Origin: CAZQQN01 sp964549595
GTDB lineage: Bacteria > Bacteroidota > Bacteroidia > CAILMK01 > CAYYUA01
Assembly (NCBI GenBank): GCA_964549595.1
Contig: CAZJWK010000111.1
Coordinates: 1-8,778 of the forward strand
Length of the DNA stretch: 8,778 bases
Direction of reading: 5' to 3'
Under the pieces are notes generated by a model. That model did no database searches and had not been told where the DNA came from. It saw only the letters and a list, made by a program, of their open reading frames with translations. Made by a program: the position numbers and the translations under genes. Each line of letters begins with the position of its first letter. The first letter of the stretch is position 1. Positions 1 through 6,606 of this stretch are shown piece by piece.

Positions 1-35
1 CATTTTAATTTGACAATACTTTTGTTCTTTTAATC

Positions 36-61
36 AAAGCCTTAGGTTTTTTTAAGGCTTT
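36..61. repeat. Perfect 9-bp hairpin
   Basis: AAAGCCTTA (36-44) and TAAGGCTTT (53-61) are exact reverse complements around an 8-nt loop. This could be a terminator for a gene lying left of the window, but neither side has a clean T-run after the stem, so that role is unproven. Confidence 0.4.
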
Positions 62-402
62 ACAAGCGCTCTCCTTTTCTGAAATCCGCTTGATTTTTTC
101 ATGGTGGCATAGCAACCTCCTTTTTTTGGGTTTCACAATCTGATGAAATTCCTTTTGGTTGGCTCCTGGGCACAAAAAGTTTTGGCATCGGTGATCAATT
201 TTATATCGTTGGCCGGCTAATATTTTTCTTTTATAAACCAAATATAGGGGGGGGATTACAATGTCAAGGGTAAATGTGAATTTGTTATAAAAATACAACT
301 GAAACGTATTAAAAGATTTTGTGTAGGCTGATAAGTCCGTTTGATGATTGGTTAGGGCGAGTTGGTAAGGCATTTAGGGTTTATTGGGGTTTTTATCCTG
401 GC

Positions 403-431
403 CTTACCCTTTTCAACCCTAATGGGGTAAG
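403..431. repeat. 7-bp hairpin in spacer
   Basis: CTTACCC (403-409) pairs with GGGTAAG (425-431) around a 15-nt loop. CCCTTTTC just inside the left arm could also pair imperfectly with GAAAGGG just to the right. No T-run follows. The function is unknown. Confidence 0.3.
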
Positions 432-594
432 CGAAAGGGATTAGTCATTAGAAAAAAAGGAGTCGCTTTCAAACTTGATCCCGATAAAACACCATTGGGC
501 TTCAAGCTTAGTGAACGGCTATAGTCCTTGGTTTTAAATTTTTACTTTCTAAAAAGCATGATTACCCAATGGGATTCAATAGGTTAGTCTATCC

Positions 595-792
595 CTAATC
601 CCTCTTTGAACTTTGGCCGGCAATGGCCAAATATTCCATAAAGGCCTTGACCTTTACAAGCAGTCGGTGAGAAGGACCTTTTAAGCGGTGATGTACCTTT
701 GACCCCACACCTTTTGGGATACTTCCATTCGATAACTTACAAGATAAAACCCTCCCCACATAAGGAATGTGCGAAAAAATGACATTTATCAT
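595..792 (-). pseudogene. Possible relic of a LysR-type regulator C-terminus (weak)
   Basis: This 65-codon minus-strand frame has no upstream extension because a stop lies directly before its ATG. By eye its end, around GPSHRLLVKVKAFMEYLA, resembles the end of LysR effector-binding domains, where a pattern like P-S-x-R-x-L-S-x-K-V-R-A-F-I-D-F-L is common. An N-G-S about 18 residues earlier would fit the usual position of a small-residue turn. No helix-turn-helix half is visible nearby, so if the match is real this is a decayed fragment. Chance resemblance is quite possible, and the frame also runs against the direction of the neighbouring operon. Confidence 0.15.
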
Positions 793-829
793 TTTTTGAG
801 GTCATTTACCTTTAGAGTTTCGTGTCATT
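774..829 (+). promoter_or_regulatory. Structured leader or upstream region of the oxidase operon
   Basis: AAAAAATGA (774-782) and TCATTTTTT (789-797) form a 9-bp stem with a 6-nt loop. Two copies of GTCATT follow, at 801-806 and 824-829. Each is the reverse complement of AATGAC at 778-783, so the left arm has several possible partners. TACCTTTA at 807-814 differs from the Bacteroidota -7 element TAnnTTTG by one base, but no -33 TTG sits about 19 nt upstream. The stem with its T-run could be a terminator for incoming transcription, or the repeats could be an operator. The role is inferred only from position. Confidence 0.3.
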
Positions 830-837
830 AAAACGCA

Positions 838-993
838 ATGCCTATGAATGAAAAACCAGAGGTTCAAGAAGATCAAAGAGAAGAAGAAAAGTTTATCCCT
901 AAAGGGAGTATTGTTTTCTTTATCCTCATGATCGTTTTCTTTTTACTGATATGGTTTGCATTTTATGCCATTATGGTCACCTCAAGAACGTAA
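838..993 (+). CDS. cbaD: ba3-type cytochrome c oxidase small subunit IIa-like protein
   Basis: This encodes 51 residues (start ATG 838, stop TAA 991-993). Residues 1-22 are polar and rich in E and K. They are followed by one hydrophobic helix at about 24-47 and a short tail ending TSRT. The single helix, the size and the place directly ahead of subunit II match the one-helix subunit IIa of B-type oxidases, which is 34 residues in Thermus ba3. In that enzyme it packs in the membrane where other oxidases use a second helix of subunit II, which fits the one-helix subunit II encoded next. The gap to subunit II is 6 nt. No Shine-Dalgarno is visible. A second ATG at 844 is an equally possible start. 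The identification rests on context and topology rather than a sequence motif, because this family is poorly conserved. Confidence 0.75.
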   Translation: MPMNEKPEVQEDQREEEKFIPKGSIVFFILMIVFFLLIWFAFYAIMVTSRT

Positions 994-999
994 TCACTT

Positions 1000-1473
1000 A
1001 TGGACAAAATAGAAAAGACAATCCTGGGCATTTCACTGGTCACGCTTTTGGTATTCATTTTTTCCATTCTTTATTTATCAAAAGGGCTGGGTGTGGAAGT
1101 GCCGGAATGTAAACCCGCTGAACAGCCCTTTAAAAAGGGGGATTTGGTCAAATTGGATGACAATACCTATCAATTAAAATGCCTGGCCCAAATGTGGAGC
1201 TTTGAGCCCGGTACCACCCGTATTCCCGAGGGAAGTGAGGTCGATATTTACCTGGCCTCAGCGGATGTGGTTCACGGCTTTTGGATACCGGAAAAAAATG
1301 TGAACCTAATGGCGGTACCGGGTGCCGTTAACTTCACTACCATCACCTTTGAAGAGGCCGGGGTTTATGACATCATTTGCCACGAGTATTGTGGCCAGGG
1401 CCATAATAAGATGATGGGAAAAATTATTGTGGAAGAAACCGATGAAAAACCGCTAACTCATGCAAGTCAGTAA
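1000..1473 (+). CDS. cbaB: ba3-type cytochrome c oxidase subunit II (CuA)
   Basis: Subunit II (157 aa) takes electrons from cytochrome c at its dinuclear CuA centre and passes them to the hemes of subunit I. One N-terminal membrane helix (about 7-29) anchors a periplasmic cupredoxin domain. All CuA ligands are present: H92, then C127, E129 (backbone carbonyl), C131, H135 and M138 in the segment CHEYCGQGHNKM. The 35-residue spacing from the first His to the first Cys equals that of Thermus thermophilus ba3 (H114, C149). The single helix rather than two is typical of B-type oxidases. The last 14 nt overlap the start of subunit I, suggesting translational coupling. The protein has no fused cytochrome c domain, unlike caa3 subunit II; a separate cytochrome c is encoded at the end of the operon. 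Confidence 0.97.
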   Translation: MDKIEKTILGISLVTLLVFIFSILYLSKGLGVEVPECKPAEQPFKKGDLVKLDDNTYQLKCLAQMWSFEPGTTRIPEGSEVDIYLASADVVHGFWIPEKNVNLMAVPGAVNFTTITFEEAGVYDIICHEYCGQGHNKMMGKIIVEETDEKPLTHASQ

Positions 1474-3148
1474 AAGCCTTAAATGGATTATCCTTCTGGA
1501 AATTGCCATCCCAATGGTATTACTGGTATTGGGGATTTACAATGGTTTAATGCAGACCCTTTACAGGGCTGGTATCATTGAAGCCCACTCCATACTCAAT
1601 ATCACTTACCACCAGGGCCTGACCCTTCACGGGGTTATCAATGCCGTGGTTTTTACCACTTTTTTTGCCGTTGGTTTTGGAAATGCTTTGATCGCTTATT
1701 ACTTAAACAAAACCCTGAATCATAAAATTAATTGGCTTTCCTTTTTCTTAATGCTTTTGGGAACCTTGATGGCGGCTTATGCCATGTTATCCGGACAGGC
1801 TTCGGTTTTATACACTTTTTATCCGCCCCTGAAAGCCCATCCTACTTTTTACATAGGGACGGTTGTTTTAGTAGTGGGATCATGGGTAGCCTTCTTCAAT
1901 TGGATCAAGCCCTACCTTTCCTGGCGAAGGGAGAACCCGGAAAGGAAAACGCCTTTGGCTGTGGTCGGGATATTGGCCAACTTCATTATTTGGCTCATAG
2001 CCACTTTACCCGTGGCTTACGAAATCATCGTCATGCTTATTCCCTGGTCAATGGGCTGGGTCAGTGAAATCAACATTCTCCTTACCCGTACTTTATTCTG
2101 GTTTTTCGGGCATCCATTGGTTTATTTCTGGTTGTTGCCCGCCTATATCATTTTTTACGTCATGATGACCAAGGAAGCGGGCGGGAAGCTTTATTCTGAT
2201 TATGCAGGCAGGCTGGTATTCATGCTTTTCATTATTTTCTCTATTCCGGTCGGGCTTCATCACCAATTCACCGAACCCAACATTAGCCAGGCATTGAAAA
2301 TGCTTCATTCCATTTTCACTTTTGGTGTCGCAGTACCCAGTCTTTTAACAGCCTTTACCCTTACGGCCTCTCTTGAACATGCAGGCCGGCAAAACGGGGC
2401 TAAAAGCTTATTGGGCTGGTTGGGGAAATTGCCCTACTTCTTCAAGGACCGCTACATTTTCGCATACTCCATTTGCGGGCTTATTTTGTTTATTTTCGGG
2501 GGGATTACAGGGATCATCAATGCTTCCTACAGCATGAACCTTTCCGTTCACAATACCGCTTATTTACCGGGTCACTTCCATATGACCGTGGCGGGACCTG
2601 TCTTGTTGGCTATGTGGGCAATGTCCCTTTACCTTATTAGTAAATTGGGCGGTAAACCTGTAAAGGGCAAAGGAATGAATTTATCGATTCCGTATCTGTG
2701 GACTTTTGGAATGCTTTTGTTTTCGGGAGGATTGATCGCAGGGGGCCTTGAAGGCGAGCCGCGGCGCACCAACCTTGGCACTACCTATACGAACCCGCAA
2801 AGTGAAATGTTCCAACCGGATTGGGTGATCCCCACCCATTTTACGGCGTTGGGAGGAATCGTTATGTCGATTGCGGCCTTGTTTTTCTTCATTGTGTTCT
2901 TTAGGACCTTATTTGCGGTCAAACAAGAAGAAGCAAAGCTGGATTTTCCTACAGCGGAGGCTTACCATGATGAAAAAAGCATCAGGTTTGTCAAAAACTT
3001 TACCCCCTGGATCATTGCAGCGGTAATTATAATAGCCATAGCTTATATCCCGACCATGAAAGAAGCGGTAAAGTATAACCAGGAGAAAGCTAAGCCCTAC
3101 GATCCTTCTAATCCAGTACCCATTGAGAATAAAAAAGACCAGGAGTAA
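1460..3148 (+). CDS. cbaA: ba3-type cytochrome c oxidase subunit I
   Basis: This is the catalytic subunit (562 aa), which reduces O2 to water and pumps protons, with about 13 membrane helices. Low-spin heme ligands are H57 (in YHQGLTLHG) and H374. The high-spin heme ligand is H372 (LPGHFHM). CuB is bound by H218 with the cross-linked Tyr Y222 (GHPLVY) and by H267-H268 (GLHHQF). The spacings 57-218 (161) and 218-267 (49) equal those of Thermus ba3 (72-233-282). YTFYPPLKAHPTFY at about 118-131 is another B-family hallmark. The last helix (about 514-531) is followed by a polar tail rich in K, P and E. It overlaps subunit II by 14 nt, and its stop shares one base with the start of the Sco gene (TAATG). 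B-type oxidases often have high oxygen affinity, so a role at low oxygen is plausible but not shown here. Confidence 0.97.
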   Translation: MQVSKSLKWIILLEIAIPMVLLVLGIYNGLMQTLYRAGIIEAHSILNITYHQGLTLHGVINAVVFTTFFAVGFGNALIAYYLNKTLNHKINWLSFFLMLLGTLMAAYAMLSGQASVLYTFYPPLKAHPTFYIGTVVLVVGSWVAFFNWIKPYLSWRRENPERKTPLAVVGILANFIIWLIATLPVAYEIIVMLIPWSMGWVSEINILLTRTLFWFFGHPLVYFWLLPAYIIFYVMMTKEAGGKLYSDYAGRLVFMLFIIFSIPVGLHHQFTEPNISQALKMLHSIFTFGVAVPSLLTAFTLTASLEHAGRQNGAKSLLGWLGKLPYFFKDRYIFAYSICGLILFIFGGITGIINASYSMNLSVHNTAYLPGHFHMTVAGPVLLAMWAMSLYLISKLGGKPVKGKGMNLSIPYLWTFGMLLFSGGLIAGGLEGEPRRTNLGTTYTNPQSEMFQPDWVIPTHFTALGGIVMSIAALFFFIVFFRTLFAVKQEEAKLDFPTAEAYHDEKSIRFVKNFTPWIIAAVIIIAIAYIPTMKEAVKYNQEKAKPYDPSNPVPIENKKDQE

Positions 3149-3789
3149 TGATTAACCCCAATTGGATTAAACAAGCCCTTTTCTTCGGTATTTTGCTTGG
3201 GATACCTTTGCTGGCCTTCCTGGGGGTACAGGCTTACCAGCAATGGGACAATTCCCTGCCCGTCATTAACCCGGATGGCACGGAGGAAAAGCCGCACACC
3301 ATCCCGGAATTCAGCTTTACCAACCAAGCCGGTAAAACTGTTACCCTGGATGATCTTAAAGGGAAAATATTCGTGGCTAACTTTTTCTTTACCTCCTGTC
3401 CCAGTACCTGTCCACCTATGATGGAACAACTCACCCGGGTACAGGACCAATTCCGGGATAATCCGGAATTCAGAATCATTTCTCATACAGTGGACCCCAA
3501 GCGTGACACCGTTGAAGCACTCCGTGAATACGGCAAAAAGTATGGGGTCCAAAAAGGCTTCTGGCATTTGGTAACGGGTTCCAAAAAATCGCTCTACTTA
3601 ATGGCTCGAAATGGTTACGGTGTGGCTTCCCTGGAGGGTGGTAACAGCCCTGCAGGCTTTGTACACAGTTCTAAAGTTATGCTGGTAGACCGTAAACAGC
3701 GGATTAGGGGTTTCTATGACGGAACCAAAAAAGAAGCGGTGGACCGGTTGATTAACGACATTGAATATTTGCTAAAGCAATCAAAATAA
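3148..3789 (+). CDS. sco: Sco1/SenC-family copper chaperone for the CuA site
   Basis: This 213-residue membrane-anchored thioredoxin-fold protein probably delivers copper to, or reduces the cysteines of, the CuA site of the subunit II encoded just upstream. One N-terminal helix (about 10-29) anchors it, with the domain outside. The copper ligands of the family are all visible: C84 and C88 in SCPSTCP and H173 in GFVHSSK. ISHTVDPKRDT (111-121) is the usual Sco strand with its D-P turn. The length is normal for the family. Its ATG shares a base with the preceding stop, and the next gene starts 1 nt after its own stop, so it is part of the oxidase operon. An AGGAG lies at 3141-3145, but only 2 nt from the ATG, too close to act as a good ribosome binding site. 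Confidence 0.95.
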   Translation: MINPNWIKQALFFGILLGIPLLAFLGVQAYQQWDNSLPVINPDGTEEKPHTIPEFSFTNQAGKTVTLDDLKGKIFVANFFFTSCPSTCPPMMEQLTRVQDQFRDNPEFRIISHTVDPKRDTVEALREYGKKYGVQKGFWHLVTGSKKSLYLMARNGYGVASLEGGNSPAGFVHSSKVMLVDRKQRIRGFYDGTKKEAVDRLINDIEYLLKQSK

Positions 3790-3790
3790 A

Positions 3791-4396
3791 ATGGCTAAAC
3801 CTTCAATTATGCGTATATTTCAAAAAAAACTCGGCATCGTTTTAACCCTTGTTTTATCCATAATCTTTTTAAACCTTGATGCGCAAAAATCCGGGAAAAC
3901 AATTTTTGAAAATCGTTGCCAGGCATGCCATAAGGTTTCCAATGAAAAACTCGTAGGTCCTGGTCTGGCTCATGTGAACAAAAGAAGGGACCAGGACTGG
4001 CTTATAAAATTTATTCGTAACTCTCAAGCTGTTATTGAAAGGGGCGATGAAACAGCCAAAAAACTTTTCAACGAGTTCAACCAAACCTTAATGCCTGCCA
4101 ATAAAGACCTGTCTGATCAAGAAATTAAAAATGTACTCAATTACATCAAAGCCGAAAGCAAGGATGTTTCGCAACCTTCGGCTGACAAGGCAAAAAGCAG
4201 TGATAAAGAAGGAAAGGAAGCAAAAAAGGAAACCTATCCCAAGTTTTCCCCGCTACCTGAAGCACAAGAACCCGAAAAAAATTATGCTTACAACCCGGAT
4301 TCTTTTAGTTTTCGCTCGACCTTTTGGATGGTTGTCGGCATGGTCGTTTTAGGCGTGCTGGCGTTTACGTGGATAGTGACTTATTTTTCGCGCTAA
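3791..4396 (+). CDS. Monoheme cytochrome c with C-terminal membrane anchor
   Basis: A signal peptide (about 1-31, with hydrophobic core 14-28 and likely cleavage after LDA) is followed by a class I cytochrome c domain. C43, C46 and H47 in CQACH bind heme. GPGL (56-59) is the usual turn after the heme, and M101 in TLMPANKDL is the probable sixth ligand. Residues about 123-170 are a charged, K/E/S/P-rich flexible linker. Residues about 177-198 form a C-terminal membrane helix ending in FSR. The protein would thus be tethered outside the inner membrane on a flexible stalk. Being last in the oxidase operon, 1 nt after sco, it is the probable electron donor to CuA (inference). M7 (ATG 3809) is an alternative start and would give a shorter signal peptide. 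The 201-residue length exceeds a bare cytochrome c because of the linker and anchor. Confidence 0.92.
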   Translation: MAKPSIMRIFQKKLGIVLTLVLSIIFLNLDAQKSGKTIFENRCQACHKVSNEKLVGPGLAHVNKRRDQDWLIKFIRNSQAVIERGDETAKKLFNEFNQTLMPANKDLSDQEIKNVLNYIKAESKDVSQPSADKAKSSDKEGKEAKKETYPKFSPLPEAQEPEKNYAYNPDSFSFRSTFWMVVGMVVLGVLAFTWIVTYFSR

Positions 4397-4504
4397 ACCC
4401 GGGAGGCACTAAAAAAAGAGAGATCCATATAAGGAGTTCAAGTTTTTCTCCATTGAAAACCTCCAGTCTAAAAGCCTCGTTAAAAGGGGTTGTATTCTGC
4501 CTCC
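4397..4504. other. Convergent intergenic gap between the oxidase operon and dxs
   Basis: This 108-nt gap lies between two converging genes. GGAGGCA at 4402-4408 and TGCCTCC at 4498-4504 are exact reverse complements that bracket almost the whole gap. There is no compact G+C-rich hairpin with a T-run in either direction, so I cannot point to a classical terminator. Confidence 0.35.
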
Positions 4505-6451
4505 TTAGTTATTAAACTTAGGAACACCGGAATCCTCCGGCGCTAAATTGGTTTGAAGCATATTTTCCACGGCTTTCAGGATGCCTGCTTTGTCAAAACC
4601 ACAGTATTGTTGCTGCTCAGCGGGATCACCGTGCTCAATAACTTCATCCGGGATGCCCAGGCGTTTCATTTCTGCGTAATAACTGTTTTCCACCATAAAT
4701 TCCATCACTGCGCTGCCAAATCCACCCTTTATAGCGCCATCTTCAACGGTTAGTACCTTATCAAAATTTTGGAACACTTCATGGAGTAGGTTTTCATCCA
4801 GGGGCTTGACAAAACGCATGTCATAATGAGCTGGGCTGATCCCTTGTTCCTCCAGTTCCTGGATAGCCTGTTGAGCAAAATTGCCGGGATGCCCATAGCT
4901 TAAAATGGCCAATTCTTTACCATCCTTAATTTTTCGTCCCTTACCAATGGTTATTTCTTCCATGGGTTGCTGCCAATCAGAGGTGACACCCTTTCCCCGT
5001 GGATAACGAATAGCAAATGGGCCGCAATCTTTTAATTGGGCTGTGTAGAGAAAATTTCGTAATTCTGGTTCGTTCATCGGGGCTGAGGCAATCATATTAG
5101 GCAATATACGGGAATAGCCAATATCGAAAGCACCTTGGTGCGTAGCGCCATCATGACCTACCAAACCAGCCCTGTCAATGCAGAACACAACAGATAAATT
5201 CTGAATGCATACGTCATGGACCAATTGGTCGTAAGCCCTTTGTAAGAAAGTAGAGTAGATGGTCACAAAGGGTTTTAGACCCTTCGTGGCCATGCCTGCC
5301 GCTACGGTTACTGAGTGCTGTTCGGCAATACCCACATCAATGGCTCGTTCAGGCATTTCCTTCATCATAATGTTGAGTGAAGACCCTGAGGGCATGGCAG
5401 GGGTTATACCCATGATTTTTTCATTTTTCCTTGCCAGCTCCAGAATAGTATGACCAAACACCTCTTGGTATTTTGGCGGATCGTTGGGTTTAGGCGGTTT
5501 TTTCTTGATTTCTCCGGATATTTTGTCAAAATAACCGGGGTTATGCCATTTGGTTTGCTCCTCTTCGGCCGGTTTAAACCCTTTGCCTTTCACAGTTACG
5601 CAATGCAGAATCTTAGGGCCGGGAATCCCCTTCATGTCTTCCATTAAGTCCACCAAATGGTTTACATCATGCCCGTCCACCGGACCGAAGTACCGGAAGT
5701 TCAGGGATTCAAAGAAGTTGGCATGCTTTAGTAAAAGGCTTTTAACGGAGTGTTCTATTTGGGAAGCCAATTCCTGTGCTTTGGGACCGATCTTTTTTAC
5801 GCGGCCCAAAACATTCCAGAGGTCATCCCGGAAACGATTATAGGTTTGAGAAGTGGTAATATCCGTCAAATATTCTTTCAGGGCACCCACATTGGGATCA
5901 ATGGACATGCAATTGTCGTTCAGGATCACGGTGAGGTTTGCATCTTCCACCCCGGCATGGTTGAGTCCTTCAAAAGCCAGACCCGCTGTCATGGCGCCAT
6001 CACCTATAACGGCAACGTGTTGGCGATCCTTTTCCCCCTTTTGCCGTGAAGCAATAGCCATTCCCAGTGCCGATGAAATAGAAGTAGAAGCATGACCTAC
6101 ACCAAATGTATCGTATTCACTTTCTTCAATCTTAGGGAAGCCACTCAAGCCTTGCCACTGACGGTTTGTGGGGAATAGATGCCGGCGCCCTGTAAGGATC
6201 TTATGGCCATAGGCCTGATGGCCTACATCCCAAACAATACGATCAAATGGCATATTGAACACATAATGAAGGGCTACTGTTAGCTCAACAACCCCGAGGC
6301 TGGCTCCGAAATGACCGCCATAAACAGAAACAATGTCAATAATGTAGTTTCTTAATTCATCAGAAATTTCGGATAATTCCTTACGGTCATGTTGTTTTAA
6401 ATCCTCAGGGTAATTTATATTCGACAATAGTTTGCCGGGTTCAATATCCAT
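4505..6451 (-). CDS. dxs: 1-deoxy-D-xylulose-5-phosphate synthase
   Basis: Dxs (648 aa) is the thiamine-diphosphate enzyme that joins pyruvate and glyceraldehyde 3-phosphate, the first step of the MEP isoprenoid pathway. Visible hallmarks are H47 (GGHFGASLG), H78 (DVGHQAYGHK), the GDGAMTAG motif (150-157) with N178 and N180 in the ThDP/Mg site, the catalytic Glu E377 in GIAEQHS, DRAGLVGHDGATHQG (426-440), and R482 in RYPRG. The three transketolase-like domains (N-terminal ThDP, pyrimidine-binding, C-terminal) are complete, and the length is normal for the family. A good promoter lies about 60 nt upstream. The gene is divergent from menE and convergent with the oxidase operon. Its product feeds the menaquinone side chain, so it fits the respiratory theme, but it is also needed for other isoprenoids. 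Confidence 0.98.
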   Translation of the reverse strand: MDIEPGKLLSNINYPEDLKQHDRKELSEISDELRNYIIDIVSVYGGHFGASLGVVELTVALHYVFNMPFDRIVWDVGHQAYGHKILTGRRHLFPTNRQWQGLSGFPKIEESEYDTFGVGHASTSISSALGMAIASRQKGEKDRQHVAVIGDGAMTAGLAFEGLNHAGVEDANLTVILNDNCMSIDPNVGALKEYLTDITTSQTYNRFRDDLWNVLGRVKKIGPKAQELASQIEHSVKSLLLKHANFFESLNFRYFGPVDGHDVNHLVDLMEDMKGIPGPKILHCVTVKGKGFKPAEEEQTKWHNPGYFDKISGEIKKKPPKPNDPPKYQEVFGHTILELARKNEKIMGITPAMPSGSSLNIMMKEMPERAIDVGIAEQHSVTVAAGMATKGLKPFVTIYSTFLQRAYDQLVHDVCIQNLSVVFCIDRAGLVGHDGATHQGAFDIGYSRILPNMIASAPMNEPELRNFLYTAQLKDCGPFAIRYPRGKGVTSDWQQPMEEITIGKGRKIKDGKELAILSYGHPGNFAQQAIQELEEQGISPAHYDMRFVKPLDENLLHEVFQNFDKVLTVEDGAIKGGFGSAVMEFMVENSYYAEMKRLGIPDEVIEHGDPAEQQQYCGFDKAGILKAVENMLQTNLAPEDSGVPKFNN

Positions 6452-6511
6452 AAACCATTTGTTTAATGCTCAAAAATCAGAACATCATTTGCAAGCAATT
6501 GTTTAGCCAAG

Positions 6512-6542
6512 CAAATTTAAACATTGCTTCTTAAGGACAAAA
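6512..6542 (-). promoter_or_regulatory. Probable dxs promoter (Bacteroidota type)
   Basis: Read on the minus strand, TTTTG at 6542-6538 is followed after 18 nt by TAAATTTG at 6519-6512. The second element is a perfect match to the Bacteroidota -7 consensus TAnnTTTG, and the spacing fits the -33 TTG element. The transcript would start near 6508, giving an untranslated leader of roughly 57 nt before the dxs ATG. Confidence 0.7.
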
Positions 6543-6566
6543 CTTTTAAGCCAAAAGGATACCAAA

Positions 6567-6596
6567 TTGAAAAACGTATGCTTACTGTTAAATTTA
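6567..6596 (+). promoter_or_regulatory. Probable menE promoter (Bacteroidota type)
   Basis: TTG at 6567-6569 is followed after 19 nt by TAAATTTA at 6589-6596, one base away from TAnnTTTG. Transcription would begin near 6600, only about 7 nt before the menE ATG at 6607. The mRNA would be nearly leaderless if that start is right. The later in-frame ATG at 6625 would give a leader of about 25 nt. Confidence 0.55.
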
Positions 6597-6606
6597 TATT
6601 CTTATC

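Larger units (their letters stand above)
1..837. other. Upstream spacer with no convincing gene
   Basis: I find no gene I can support here. The stretch is A+T-rich, with stops in all frames except two minus-strand open frames. One spans 5-373 (122 codons, strongly basic, no recognisable domain). The other spans 595-792 (65 codons, listed separately as a possible relic). The DNA holds hairpins at 36-61 and 403-431 and a T-run hairpin at 774-797. A perfect TAnnTTTG element lies at 694-701 but has no -33 partner at the right distance. The right end must contain the promoter of the oxidase operon, but I could not place it with confidence. Confidence 0.6.

Noticed and set aside
5..373. 122-codon open frame on the minus strand, basic, with several cysteines and histidines
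   Set aside because: No recognisable domain or promoter, and a lysine-rich, low-complexity C-terminus arising from A+T-rich DNA. Its end is largely made of a hairpin sequence. A zinc-ribbon or transposase reading was considered, but no ordered motif could be found.
694..701. Perfect TAnnTTTG element (TACCTTTG) as the oxidase operon promoter
   Set aside because: No TTG lies 17-23 nt upstream, and it would leave a leader of about 130 nt. It cannot be separated from chance in this A+T-rich DNA.
1732..2067. Open frames inside the oxidase, sco and dxs genes on other frames or strands
   Set aside because: They overlap genes with complete catalytic motifs and have no features of their own.
3141..3145. 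AGGAG as a Shine-Dalgarno site for the sco gene
   Set aside because: It is only 2 nt from the ATG and lies inside the last codons of subunit I. The other genes here lack such sites, as is normal in Bacteroidota.
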